Positions 25,799-34,619 are shown, counted from the first letter of the stretch. The stretch is DNA of 64,000 nucleotides from Streptomyces sp. RPT161 (GCF_027533845.1 NZ_JAPZVN010000016.1:1-64000), one strand, 5' to 3'. A program made the numbers and translations. Notes: a model not told the origin generated them from the letters alone.

Positions 25799-25981
25799 CG
25801 CAGGTGAGCGCTCAGCCAGCTGCTGGCGGGGTTTCCTTACTCCTCAGGAACGCGGCTCGGAGCACGACCGCCGCCCATCGTGCCCAAGATTGGGCACCGG
25901 CTCTGCCTGTCCCAGGTGACCCACTGCCCCAGAAAGCCGGTGGCCCGCGGCAACTGATGAGGTAGCCGAGACCGAGCTCAA

Positions 25982-26025
25982 CAAGGGCTGAAACATCGGC
26001 CTGATTGCTCTGCTGATTCAGCCCT
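25982..26025. terminator. Inverted repeat, possible terminator
   Basis: AAGGGCTGAA (25982-25991) and TTCAGCCCTT (26016-26025) are perfect complements around 24 bases, in the 457-base gene-free stretch 25799-26255. It could terminate the 25109 gene. The rest of the stretch holds only the tRNA-Thr remnant. Confidence 0.45.
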
Positions 26026-26158
26026 TAGAACGACTACGACCTGACGGCACTATGCAAGGGCAACGTGCCGGGGGCCCCAGGGGCACCGAAGGAGGGTCCG
26101 AGAGGTTGCGTATGCCGGAGCAGACCAAGCAGGTAGGTACGCCGAACGGATGAGCGAG

Positions 26159-26205
26159 CTTGTAAGGCAGGGGGCGCGGTTCGAACCCGACAGGTGGTCA
26201 CTCCA
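26159..26205 (+). pseudogene. tRNA-Thr(UGU) 3'-half remnant
   Basis: The sequence CTTGTAAGGCAG (loop with TGT anticodon plus 3' stem) is followed by GCGGTTCGAACCCG, a T-arm. This matches the second half of a bacterial tRNA-Thr(UGU). No matching D-arm or acceptor 5' strand lies upstream, and the stems are imperfect, so it is not a working tRNA. Fragments that begin at the anticodon loop are what tRNA-targeting integrases leave as attachment sites. Confidence 0.5.
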
Positions 26206-26255
26206 CCCGCTCAGCTCGCCGGCCAGGTTCATTCGGCGCTGTGATCAGCTTGTGC

Positions 26256-26459
26256 TCACGAGTAGAAACCCTGGCCGTACTCCTCAGGACCGACAGCGAA
26301 GTCGTCGGTTCGGTCACGGCGCAGTTCCTCGTACCGGGCAGCGAAGATGTCGATCGCCTCGGGGATCGAGCAGTCCAAGGTGTCGCGGATCGTTCTTAGC
26401 GCGAACAGGATCCGGTGACCCAGGATGTCGCGGTCCACCCTCGCCGGCAGTTCGGTCAT
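26256..26459 (-). CDS. Small acidic hypothetical protein
   Basis: This 67-residue protein (start MTELPARVDRDILGHRIL) has an excellent GGAGGA ribosome site before ATG 26459 and good codon bias. It is helical, acidic and ends in EEYGQGFYS. No family recognised. It is isolated between tRNA fragments, so it may be the residue of a lost element. Confidence 0.6.
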   Translation of the reverse strand: MTELPARVDRDILGHRILFALRTIRDTLDCSIPEAIDIFAARYEELRRDRTDDFAVGPEEYGQGFYS

Positions 26460-26576
26460 GGCTCCTCCAAGCGCTGTACCAGTGAAGCACAGCAACCCCA
26501 GCAACCGACCCCGACTCCTGGCACCCGCCAGCGACCCAATCGCGACGTGTATGACCCCAATCAACCGTTCTCTCTC

Positions 26577-26593
26577 TAGAGCTACGGATCAGA
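26577..26593 (+). repeat. 17-bp direct repeat, copy 1 (tRNA-Arg anticodon-like)
   Basis: TAGAGCTACGGATCAGA occurs here and again, identical, at 30455-30471. The core CTACGGATCAGA equals the anticodon loop (ACG) and 3' anticodon stem of a tRNA-Arg(ACG). Imperfect similarity (around ACAGCAACCCC) extends upstream of both copies. Two copies 3.9 kb apart look like left and right attachment sites. Confidence 0.6.
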
Positions 26594-26778
26594 AGTCGCT
26601 GTGGGCGTAACCACGGGTCGGCTGTGGTGGGTTGCTCTCGTCGACGGCAACTACCTGGCACAGTGGCTGAGGCTGGCAGCCGATACCGCAAGGCACAGGC
26701 GTAACTTTATGATCACTTTTTGCTACTGTGATGTAACAGTGGGTGCCTGCTTCCCGGTGCTCGCCATAGGTTCGCCGC

Positions 26779-27261
26779 GTGAAGTATGCGTACTTGATGC
26801 CTAGGTCTCGATCTATCCGACGGTGGATGGCCGGGCAATTAGCGAAGCGTGTCTCTATCGCGTGTCTGCTGGTCTGCGCCCCCACCGCAGCGGGAACGGC
26901 CGCATGGGCTGAGCGTGTGCTCGGCCTTGACCGGCAGTCAGGACCATCGTCTGGTTACACCCAGACGATTCAGAGGGTTCATGCCGATATACTCGAAATG
27001 ACAACCCTGACGTCATTGGTGCGTGTTCGACGAGCCGCTTCGGCGGCTCATGTAAGCCCGATTACCGTTCCGAATACTGGTGGGGCGACACCGGCGCAGG
27101 TGCAGAACCTTCTTGCCGCCCAGGCCCGCAGTTCCCGTCAAGCACAGATCATCACCAGTACAGTCTCGTTCGCGGCCGCTGCCGAGTGGGCGGCGATCTT
27201 CAACTTTTACCTGTTGCCGTGGTGGAAGCGTCGCAAGGCTGGCTCCCTGGCTGCTGGGTAG
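26779..27261 (+). CDS. Small exported or membrane hypothetical protein
   Basis: This 160-residue protein starts at GTG 26779. It has an N-terminal hydrophobic segment (about 24-45), an exposed central part of 90 residues and a C-terminal membrane segment (about 133-152) followed by a basic tail. An unusually AT-rich stretch (26705-26745) with an ACTGT/ACAGT inverted repeat lies just upstream and may be its promoter or operator. Function unknown. Confidence 0.55.
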   Translation: MKYAYLMPRSRSIRRWMAGQLAKRVSIACLLVCAPTAAGTAAWAERVLGLDRQSGPSSGYTQTIQRVHADILEMTTLTSLVRVRRAASAAHVSPITVPNTGGATPAQVQNLLAAQARSSRQAQIITSTVSFAAAAEWAAIFNFYLLPWWKRRKAGSLAAG

Positions 27262-27577
27262 CAGCGCCGACGTCCCTTGTCCTAGGTTGCGGCCGACGCC
27301 AGGCATACGCGCGCCCGGCCGGACTTCGCACCCGCCGTCGTGGCTGACTTTCGTCGGCTGAGGTCGTGGCGGGGCAGCACCGAACAGACCTGCCATCACC
27401 CGGCCGCGACTCGTACGGCGGTGGGGGACGAGCGCAGGGCCTCTGCCCGGCGCATGCCACTACCGCGCCAGATCCAGCGGTCAACCACGGTCAACACCGG
27501 AGAACCACTCCAACACCCCCCGACGTTCGCCCAGGTGACGAACCCCCAGCTCAGCAGCCATGCGCCCCTGCCTCTCT

Positions 27578-27624
27578 TACAAAGCAGATGTCGGCGGTTC
27601 GAATCCGTCTGTGCCCACCGACTG
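27578..27624 (+). pseudogene. tRNA-Val(UAC) 3'-half remnant, attachment-site-like
   Basis: CTTACAAAGCAG (a 7-base loop with TAC plus 3' stem) is followed by a five-base variable region and a complete T-arm, GGCGG-TTCGAAT-CCGTC. The 3' acceptor strand TGTGCCCA and CC then follow. The 5' half does not pair, so this is the 3' half of a tRNA-Val, as created by integrase recombination. The surrounding stretch 27262-27945 contains no gene I can support. Confidence 0.6.
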
Positions 27625-27945
27625 ACAACTACGACGAAGGCCCAGGCTATCCGGTATGAACCCGGAAACCTGAGCCTTGATCTCACCCACGCCTGCACCG
27701 CATCGAGTGGACCGCCCGACCAGTGCTCTTCCTGGTGCTGGCGCACCGGTAGGCCGTCAACTTCCCAGTGTGTGCGGAGCCGTTCGCCAGCGCCAGGGCA
27801 TGATTGTTGGGCGCTGGCTGGCTGTTCATGCGTCGCAGTCGGCAAGCCCAGATGACTCTGACTCAGATTGGCAATTGCGCAGGGTGCGCACAAACGCTCC
27901 GAGGCCCCATCCCGGCTGAGCGCGGCGGGCTTCGGAGCGAGAGCG

Positions 27946-28659
27946 TCAGTTCCTGCTTTCAGCGCGCAACTGTCTGAGATAATCCGTCATCTGCTTGCGC
28001 ACAGTGCTCCGCTGCTGCGAGTCCTTAAGGAGACCTTGACGCGTGCGTCCGCCGAGATCCTCACGTAGCCAGGCAATGCATTCAGCGAAGGCCTCCTCGC
28101 TCTTGACATCCCGGTCTTCTCGTTCGAGGCACCAGTCCTCAATCAGGTCTGCCTCCTCGTAAACTCCGAGGTTGGCCTCGTTGAACTTGTGGGTCTCAAC
28201 CGTGACGCGACTGAAGTGCTTGACCCTGCGCTGCAGCATCAGGTTGATACCGGCAGGGGTTAGGCATGCTATCCGTGTACCGGCTTCGAGCTGGCTGGGG
28301 GAGACCTGGAAGCAGGAGTCAAAGAAGGCCGCGCAGGGGTTCGCCTTGCCATCAGCCCCGGGGAATGGAGCTGGAAGGAACATGCGGTTGTAGTGGCCGG
28401 TCCTCCAACTTCCAGGCTGGGTGCGACGTACCTGGGCGACGACGAGTCTGGCCGCCAGGTTGACGCCGTCCTCGCCGCGGAGTGAACAGGGGTGGTCCAG
28501 GACCATGACGGTCTCGACGGTCGAGCTTCCGTCCGTGTCGATGACCGCGACGTTCTCGAACACATCCCCGGTCAGAATGGGGCGGGCGGGGTTCACGTCC
28601 TCGCCCAGGGCGCGATACAACTCTGCTGGGTCCCGCGGCTTCTCCATTTCTATCGGCAC
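27946..28659 (-). CDS. Hypothetical protein, third gene of the TIGR04255-type operon
   Basis: This 237-residue acidic protein begins MPIEMEKPRDPAELYRALGE and follows the HTH gene by three bases. It has a beta-rich N-terminal half (VMVLDHPCSL is a conserved-looking strand with cysteine) and a helical C-terminus rich in E, R and Q. No catalytic motif is clear. Tight packing with the two upstream genes makes a common function likely; I do not recognise the family. Confidence 0.6.
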   Translation of the reverse strand: MPIEMEKPRDPAELYRALGEDVNPARPILTGDVFENVAVIDTDGSSTVETVMVLDHPCSLRGEDGVNLAARLVVAQVRRTQPGSWRTGHYNRMFLPAPFPGADGKANPCAAFFDSCFQVSPSQLEAGTRIACLTPAGINLMLQRRVKHFSRVTVETHKFNEANLGVYEEADLIEDWCLEREDRDVKSEEAFAECIAWLREDLGGRTRQGLLKDSQQRSTVRKQMTDYLRQLRAESRN

Positions 28660-28662
28660 GAA

Positions 28663-29313
28663 TCACGCGTCCTTGGGACGGATAGACATCTCGCCGTCGT
28701 GGTCTAGGTAAACCTCGAAGGAGGAGCGGTATTGTTCGCGCCACTCAGGGTCGTAGGCGGTAAGGATCTGCTCGGCGTCGCTGTGACCGTTAGCGTGTTC
28801 CAGGACTAGGTCTGGGTGACCGTCAGAATAAAGGTCGATGGGGGTCACGGGAGCGCTTGCGGAGATCGGCATCTCGAACCATGAGGCGGCCTCCTGGATC
28901 ATGTACTTTTCCATGATCAAGTCGCACATGGCCAAGAGGCTCGCGAGTCGTCGGCGGTTCTCGCCAGTGACTCCTCCCGCCCGGCGCCACTTCTGCACAG
29001 CGGGCACGCTGACACCGATCATGCGGGCGACGTCGCGCCAGGCGAAGCCGAGGTCAGCGATCTGCTCCAGCAGGGTCTTCGGCGCTAGCCTCCCGCGCTG
29101 ATTCGTGCGCAGCTGCCAGTCATGGAATAGGAGGTTCTTGTGCAGTTCGGTGGTGGTCTCGGCGGCCTTCTTGGTCTGGTAGCGCAGCGAGCCTGCGGCT
29201 TCCGCCAGCTCGCCGAGTTGGCTGGCTGAGGTGGACACCGGCTCCAGCGGTTCCACGAGGCTGGCTGTCGTGCCGGTGGTAGACGGTACGAGGCGGGCGA
29301 TGTTACTGGTCAC
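28663..29313 (-). CDS. Helix-turn-helix protein, middle gene of the TIGR04255-type operon
   Basis: This 216-residue protein has a helix-turn-helix near residues 88-115 (WRDVARMIGVSVPAVQKWRR) followed by helices resembling the toxin-binding part of MbcA/ParS-type antitoxins (RRRLASLLAMCDLIMEKY). I start it at GTG 29313, behind GGGAGG, overlapping the upstream gene by 11 bases. It could regulate the operon or act as an antitoxin-like partner of the downstream protein. Both ideas are inference from build. Confidence 0.6.
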   Translation of the reverse strand: MTSNIARLVPSTTGTTASLVEPLEPVSTSASQLGELAEAAGSLRYQTKKAAETTTELHKNLLFHDWQLRTNQRGRLAPKTLLEQIADLGFAWRDVARMIGVSVPAVQKWRRAGGVTGENRRRLASLLAMCDLIMEKYMIQEAASWFEMPISASAPVTPIDLYSDGHPDLVLEHANGHSDAEQILTAYDPEWREQYRSSFEVYLDHDGEMSIRPKDA

Positions 29314-30094
29314 GGCGTAGAACCTCCCGGCAGTCCTTGGTGACGAGCTGCTCAAAGAGCTCGTAAGCACTTAGTGCGACAGCGTCGTAGCGGCGTTCGA
29401 TGTCGCTCCAGTCGACCGGGGGTGTCTCAGCGGCTGGGCTCCAGTAGCTGTCCAGGTCCAGCAGGTAGAAGGGGCCGGGTGGGGGTGTAGCACTGCGCCG
29501 GAGATCACCACTCGGGTCGACCGCGTAGCCCTCCAGGTTTCCGTGCCGGAGCGCCACTCCACAGTCTTGATCACCGAAGACTGCCAGCCCCTGCCAGGAC
29601 TGCGCCTGCACGTCGGTTCCTGCCTGAAGAGCGGAGATGCTGGTGAGGGCCGGGGCAATCCATGCCGCCCAGTCTGTGGGGCGCTCGATGCCTACGCGGA
29701 TCTCGTTGATGTAGCGAACCCCAAGCCGTGTGATGCCGTCGGCTGGCGCTACCTTCTGGCGTGCGGCTACCGCCAGATGCACGAGCTCACGCAGGCTGCT
29801 ACGCCTGTGGTAGCGAGTGGTCTCCACGACGATGGCATCCGGCCTATACGTGATAGAAGCCGTATTGTCGCGGGTCATGTACCTGGGATCGGTTGTCTGC
29901 TGCGGCGCGATGCCCGCAGGCGTCATAGAGAAGTTGACCATCCTGTCGATGGGCCTGAACAGCGGAAACCTCTCCGCGAGCACAGCCTTCAACGACGCCT
30001 GATCAGAGTCCGTCAGGGCGGGTGTGGCTGTGTGACGTAGCTCGACGATGGTCAGAACCAGCGGTGGACTTGGATAAATCTCGCGATTCCCCAT
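29303..30094 (-). CDS. TIGR04255-family protein
   Basis: This 263-residue protein has the layout of the TIGR04255 family. It opens with the YPSPPLVLTIVELRH strand, has a central YRPDAIVVETTRYHR stretch, and GVRYINEIRV in the middle; these are the conserved positions I remember for the family. The biochemical role is unknown, but members often sit in defence-rich or mobile regions beside small partners. I start it at ATG 30094; the longer frame begins with TTG and a poor context. First gene of a three-gene operon flanked by the 17-bp repeats. Confidence 0.65.
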   Translation of the reverse strand: MGNREIYPSPPLVLTIVELRHTATPALTDSDQASLKAVLAERFPLFRPIDRMVNFSMTPAGIAPQQTTDPRYMTRDNTASITYRPDAIVVETTRYHRRSSLRELVHLAVAARQKVAPADGITRLGVRYINEIRVGIERPTDWAAWIAPALTSISALQAGTDVQAQSWQGLAVFGDQDCGVALRHGNLEGYAVDPSGDLRRSATPPPGPFYLLDLDSYWSPAAETPPVDWSDIERRYDAVALSAYELFEQLVTKDCREVLRRDQ

Positions 30095-30454
30095 GCTTGT
30101 CAACCTACCGCGCTGAAACCAGAACGACAACTGATCTGACAACCGTGGCCGGAACGCGATGGGCTGAGTGGAGCCATCTCTGGGCCATTCGAAACCGCTC
30201 AGTGATCTCTATGCGGAAACCGTCCAATCCGACATATTGTGGGTAGCGCCACCGCAGAGGGCAGCAAAGGCAGCCACGGACACGTCGTCGTTGTCACCGA
30301 CCAGCAAGTGCATCAACAGATGCCGTTCCACAGGCACCCCGCCGAGATCCTGCGGTACAGCAGCGAAATAGCGCAACCACAGCAACCCCCCACACCAGTA
30401 GCGCCCTTGTACGACCCAGCAAGGGCCGCTCTGCCCCTCTGCGACCGATCCGCA

Positions 30455-30471
30455 TAGAGCTACGGATCAGA
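30455..30471 (+). repeat. 17-bp direct repeat, copy 2 (tRNA-Arg anticodon-like)
   Basis: Identical to 26577-26593 and in the same orientation. It sits in the 467-base stretch 30095-30561, which holds no other supported feature and supplies the promoter of the TIGR04255 operon on one side and of the 30562 gene on the other. Confidence 0.6.
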
Positions 30472-30561
30472 CGGTCGTTGTCAGCTCGGTGGCCGTCAAA
30501 TTGCCTACGGATGCTTGGGTTTCATGCAGAGGGGCGCCCGGCTCCGCCAAGAATGAGGAGC

Positions 30562-31098
30562 ATGGACCAAGGGACGGCTGCCGTGCTCGGCGGACTGGTC
30601 GGGGTTGGCGGAGCAACCGCGACAGCAGTGATAACCACCCGGGGACTGCGCTGGCAGACCCGAGCGCAGGCTCGTGCCTCGCACCAGCAGTGGAGGTGCC
30701 AGGTCCGTCGCGCCGCCTACATGGACTTTCTGACTGCTGCAAGGGCGGTGTCGCGGGGATGTGCTCAGCTCAGGGCCGCTCTACAGAGTGGAGCATCCGT
30801 AACACTCGTTGAGCACGCTGCCACTGTGTCCGAGGCGAAGGCTCAGCTCACAGATGCGTCCCAGGTTGTTGAGCTAGAGGGTCCTGAGCAGTTGGTCGAT
30901 GTGGTCGTCGAAGTGTTCGCGCGTGCGGGTGAGCTAGAGGAGCTCGCTCGAAAGTTGGCCATCGACGCCCGGCAAGCCGGCTTCACTGGAGGCCCAGACC
31001 AAGATCAGTTCGAGTGGGCTCATGAGGCCTTCTCGGTGTCGCTGCAAAGGTTTCGCAGCTTGGCACGCGATGTCCTTGAGGATCTTGCGGCTCCCTAA
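30562..31098 (+). CDS. Membrane-anchored helical protein
   Basis: This 178-residue protein has an N-terminal membrane segment (residues 5-25) followed by a long helical, charged domain. ATG 30562 lies directly behind GAGGAG. Its architecture resembles the 60010 protein in this window. No family name or catalytic residues recognised. Confidence 0.55.
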   Translation: MDQGTAAVLGGLVGVGGATATAVITTRGLRWQTRAQARASHQQWRCQVRRAAYMDFLTAARAVSRGCAQLRAALQSGASVTLVEHAATVSEAKAQLTDASQVVELEGPEQLVDVVVEVFARAGELEELARKLAIDARQAGFTGGPDQDQFEWAHEAFSVSLQRFRSLARDVLEDLAAP

Positions 31099-31136
31099 CC
31101 GCTGCCTCGTGCGATGGCGAAGCTGCCTTCTCGCAT

Positions 31137-31168
31137 GACATCCACCGGTGACATCAACGACAGTGAAC
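31137..31168 (+). repeat. 32-bp imperfect direct repeat, copy 1
   Basis: GACATCCACCGGTGACATCA and the following 12 bases match 33321-33352 at 27 of 32 positions. Each copy lies about 20-40 bases after the end of a small plus-strand gene. It may be a duplicated 3' tail or an attachment-site relic. Confidence 0.45.
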
Positions 31169-31268
31169 AGCGGCAGACAAGAGCGCACGAGGGCGGACGT
31201 TCCCTCACCGGCGGCAGCGGTCCGGGCGGCGCGGAGCCAGCATGTGGACCGAACTCCTAAAGCGGTGC

Positions 31269-31802
31269 TCAGGAGCGGCTGCGGGTGGTGGAGCGGAGCC
31301 AGCGGACGAGCTCGGCGAAATCGTCGTCAGTAAGGGCTGCGACCGGGTCGACACGGTGTAGCAGCGACTGCCCTTCGTGCTGGGCAGAAACCCAGAGGCG
31401 GTCCATAGCACTGATCTCGTCGTCGACCCAGATGAACGAGCGGTGGCCGGCCCACGCGACAAGATGGCGAGTCTTCCAGTGCAAGCCGCGCGGCCCCTCA
31501 TCGGTAAGCACTTCTGGCCACTTGACCACAGGCAGCCGCGGCAGCCCGATGCGCGGAGCGACAGCCTCGTTCGCATCGTCCATCCAGGTGGAGGCCCACA
31601 CCAACTCGCAGCCCAGCGCCATCAGGCGCGGCCCAACAGCGGGGTCGAGGCGCTCCAGCAGCGGGTTCCCCGAAACGCAGGACAGATCGGAACTGGAAGT
31701 AGGGGCCGCGGCTCCTCGGGGCTGCCCAGCTGACGGCCCGAACGGGATGAGTGGCCCGTCGACGTCGAGGAAGAGAATGGGGCGCTCCGTTGAGCCGGTC
31801 AC
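31269..31802 (-). CDS. HAD-superfamily protein (secretory/PLP-type HAD domain)
   Basis: This 177-residue protein has the HAD motif I, ILFLDVDGPLIPFG (residues 9-22), and a later WVDDE acidic pair (near residue 130) that fits motif IV. A WASTWMDDAN motif near residue 71 is typical of small HAD proteins of actinobacteria. It probably hydrolyses a phosphate ester; the substrate is unknown. GTG 31802 is the start; the longer frame opens upstream without a site. It is followed upstream on the same strand by the 31820 gene. Confidence 0.7.
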   Translation of the reverse strand: MTGSTERPILFLDVDGPLIPFGPSAGQPRGAAAPTSSSDLSCVSGNPLLERLDPAVGPRLMALGCELVWASTWMDDANEAVAPRIGLPRLPVVKWPEVLTDEGPRGLHWKTRHLVAWAGHRSFIWVDDEISAMDRLWVSAQHEGQSLLHRVDPVAALTDDDFAELVRWLRSTTRSRS

Positions 31803-31819
31803 AGTAGAACGGTAGCCCG

Positions 31820-32521
31820 CTATGGCGTCAATGAGGTCAAAGCGTTGCTGATCTCCCGCAGGCGCTCCTCCGGCAGAGCGAAGGTGTTGCAGGGGTTTCG
31901 GTAGGAGTGCCCGCCGTCGTTGATCCAGACGGCATCCGCCAGCCTCCAGTAGGCAGGCTCCCACTGGCCCTGGTTCTCCAGGAGCATCCCCGCTACTTCG
32001 GCGGGCTCTTCGATCAAGGTGAGAGCGGCAAGCGCGGCAGTGAGGGGAGCAGCCGCGTCGTCGGGGAGCCGCGCGTCACCGAGTGTCGGGAAGAGCAGCA
32101 GGAGGCGAGCGTGGGCATCGCCCATGCCCGCTGGTGTCGACTGTCGGGCAGCGGACAGCAGTTCCGGCCAGGCGGTTCCGGGCCCCATGAAGTGGCCGTC
32201 GTCCACTGCGAGGGTTTCCGCCGCGGGCCAAGCCGGGTGATGTATCAGGTAGTCCACCCCTTGATCTCCGTCGAAGTTGCGGTAGACGACGTAGATGGTG
32301 TGGCCGGAACGCAGGGGCACGTTGAACACCGGCCACTCGTGCTCGGCGGACAGTGCGCGGTAGAGATCCATGGCCGCGTCCCAGTCGGCACCGAACGCAG
32401 CCCGTTGCGCGTCCTCGCCACGCAAGCAAGAACCGAGGTGCACCGGCCAGAACAAGGGCTCGTCCAGATAGGCGCTCCCCTCGACCAAAGGGCCGCCTTC
32501 GTATCCCGGGATCTCCAGCAC
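31820..32521 (-). CDS. Conserved-looking hypothetical protein
   Basis: This 233-residue acidic protein has tryptophan-rich, beta-type sequence in its first half (YVVYRNFDGDQGVDYLIHHP) and a helical middle, ending in a short helix. It lies 17 bases upstream of the HAD gene, probably in one operon. Proteins of this style are common hypothetical proteins in Streptomyces; no function known to me. Confidence 0.6.
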   Translation of the reverse strand: MLEIPGYEGGPLVEGSAYLDEPLFWPVHLGSCLRGEDAQRAAFGADWDAAMDLYRALSAEHEWPVFNVPLRSGHTIYVVYRNFDGDQGVDYLIHHPAWPAAETLAVDDGHFMGPGTAWPELLSAARQSTPAGMGDAHARLLLLFPTLGDARLPDDAAAPLTAALAALTLIEEPAEVAGMLLENQGQWEPAYWRLADAVWINDGGHSYRNPCNTFALPEERLREISNALTSLTP

Positions 32522-32701
32522 CCGAGGATCATGGCACGAGGCACGGGCACTCCTGCCTCCACGCCTTCGACAGGATGCACCACAAGCGCACCAGAACGAG
32601 CGGGGAACAGCGGGGAACCACGGTGAAAGCAGCCGAGTCCGACGGGGGCCGCTCCCTCACCGTTCGCCCAGGTCAGCGCCCGGACCGGCTGCAAAAGCTC
32701 G

Positions 32702-32720
32702 CAGCTTCCCAAGCTGATGG
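32702..32720 (+). pseudogene. tRNA-Gly(CCC) anticodon-arm remnant
   Basis: CAGCTTCCCAAGCTGATGG equals the anticodon arm of a bacterial tRNA-Gly(CCC): stem CAGC/GCTG around TTCCCAA, then GAT. No T-arm or acceptor follows, so it is a fragment. The 566-base stretch 32522-33087 around it has no gene; it also contains a 10-bp tandem duplication AGCGGGGAAC at 32599-32618. Confidence 0.5.
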
Positions 32721-33087
32721 CCCCGCATCGTTGTCACGGGGAGGCCGTCACGGCTTGCTCTGGTCGACGGCATTGGCAACGTGACTTGAGGCCGGCGGGG
32801 GTGCAGCGAGGCACACGCGTGCGTGGTCGGTCGGCGTTCTCGCCGTCGTGGCTGACTGTCCTCGGCTGAGGTTCAGACGGGGCGCATCGAGCGCTGGCCG
32901 TCAGCTGAGCGCGCCGAAGCTGGGCCGTCCCTGGGCCGTCCGAGGCCGCTCGACAGTGGCCAAGGACGACCAACGACGACCACCAGGCGCACGAGCCCAC
33001 CGCTCCTGACCAGGGAAAACCCAGCTCACCGAGATCCCCGGCAAGACCCAGGGCGAGAAGAAGTCCCCCGGGGCCTACGCTTTGGCC

Positions 33088-33303
33088 ATGAGCGGCGTAA
33101 GCGGAAGGGCCCTATCAGACGGCGAGCTTCAAACGTTCTGGAAGTTGCTGCAACGAGTTTGCGACTACGAGGTGGACCAGTGGGCGAACTGGAAAGTCGA
33201 GACTCAACACGGGCCGGTGTACGTCACGGTAAGTCGTGCACTTCCGCCAGGGTTGGTCAGCGACGAAGCCTACTTCAGCCTGCCCGTCAAGCCGGAACAG
33301 TGA
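33088..33303 (+). CDS. Small hypothetical protein
   Basis: This 71-residue protein (MSGVSGRALSDGELQTFWKL) has a helical first half with QTFWKLLQRVCDYEVDQWANW and a beta-type second half. Codon bias is weaker than in core genes, and no strong ribosome site precedes it. It looks like a real but isolated small protein. Confidence 0.45.
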   Translation: MSGVSGRALSDGELQTFWKLLQRVCDYEVDQWANWKVETQHGPVYVTVSRALPPGLVSDEAYFSLPVKPEQ

Positions 33304-33320
33304 GCGTCGCCGTGTCTGCT

Positions 33321-33352
33321 GACATCCATTGCTGACATCAACGACGGTGGAC
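33321..33352 (+). repeat. 32-bp imperfect direct repeat, copy 2
   Basis: Matches 31137-31168 at 27 of 32 positions, in the same orientation, 18 bases after the 33303 stop. Confidence 0.45.
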
Positions 33353-34371
33353 ATGCGCGGACTCCGGCGGATGACCCTAGACAGCGCCACTCAGCAGACG
33401 GGTGCTTCGGCAGCACCGATGCGCATACAGGACCGCTCTTGTAGAGCGGTGCTCAGCGCGTGGTCCAGTATGGGGACGTACTGCGGCGTGTTCGCGTCGC
33501 TGGGCGGCCCTCGACGGACGGCGCGTCAGAGGGGCACCGTTGCCTCCACGGTTACTTGCGACCCTGAAAACCGCGGGTGGCTCCGGTTCCCATCTGCGTT
33601 GAACCCCGCCCGGGACTCGAGCCTGCGGCCAACTCCGAATGAACCCCCGGCCAGCAGAGCTGATGCACAATCACTTCTCTTCCATGCCACGACGCGTACG
33701 CCATTGGAAGGCCAGCATGCGCGGAGCGCGGTAGCTACTTCCCCACCCCTCGGAGAGTCGGGCCACCGAGGCAAGTGCGACCGAGCATGATCGCCGACAA
33801 GGACTACTCGAGAGGTGAGCGCGCATGCCCATGCACCCCTGCGACGAACAGGGGCGCACGCCCCGATGTCCATTCCCGGAGTCCGCCCGATCGGGCGTCC
33901 CATGGCCGAGCGAAGGGCGTCGTACGGCACGCAGCTGCGCCCCACCGCGTTCCGGTTCTGGGAGTGCCCCGTCTGCAGGAGAGCGCCAAGGGGCTTTGCC
34001 TGGGCATTACGGCACGCCGAGCGCAGCATCGAGGGTAGGCGAGGAGGGCTGACCTGCGAGAATTGAGGCTCATGGTCACACGAGCTAGCTCGCCGCCCCG
34101 GCCCATGGGGAGCATCGCCCCCCGCTCCCTTGGCCAAAGGTCGGCCAGAAGCCGCCAAGGGTCATTTAGGCCTCTCGATGCCCACTACATCAACATCATC
34201 CCGGGTGACCTCGCCGCCCACCGGTTGACGACGGCGCGCAACGTCCCCGTACCGCGTCCCACATCAACCCGACCGGGCGACGGACAAATCGGTCCCGATT
34301 GACCCCACTTGAGGCTGGGAGCAAGAGCGCTCCCAGAGGGCTCCCCGTTCGCTCCCACCGCAAACACGACA
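33353..34371. other. About 1 kb without confident genes
   Basis: Frames exist on both strands but overlap each other and lack ribosome sites. The least unlikely is 33815-34066 on the plus strand (83 residues, with WECPVCRRAPRG, a possible half zinc site). The end of the stretch has a hairpin, CTGGGAGC (34315-34322) with GCTCCCAG (34329-34336). Confidence 0.4.
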
Positions 34372-34404
34372 AAGGCCGCTTCCGTTACTCACGGAAACGG
34401 CCTT
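34372..34404 (-). terminator. Terminator of the tRNA-Pro gene
   Basis: AAGGCCGCTTCCGT (34372-34385) pairs with ACGGAAACGGCCTT (34391-34404) with one mismatch around a 5-base loop. On the minus strand it begins about 20 bases after the tRNA 3' end. Confidence 0.7.
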
Positions 34405-34423
34405 CGACCTGCGGTTTCGCAAG

Positions 34424-34497
<74 letters not shown>

Positions 34498-34619
34498 GTG
34501 CTTGATCGGCTGGGGGTTTCCCCCGGCTGACCGCGCACGAGAACAATACCGCACTTCGGGTGGTGGCTGCTCACACCCCGGGGTTCCGACAGGGCAAGTA
34601 GTCAAATGAGCACGCAGCG

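Noticed and set aside
33601-33660. Further tRNA remnant on the minus strand
   Set aside because: A CTCGAGTCCCGG stretch resembles a T-arm, but the stem does not pair and no anticodon arm of a known tRNA precedes it.
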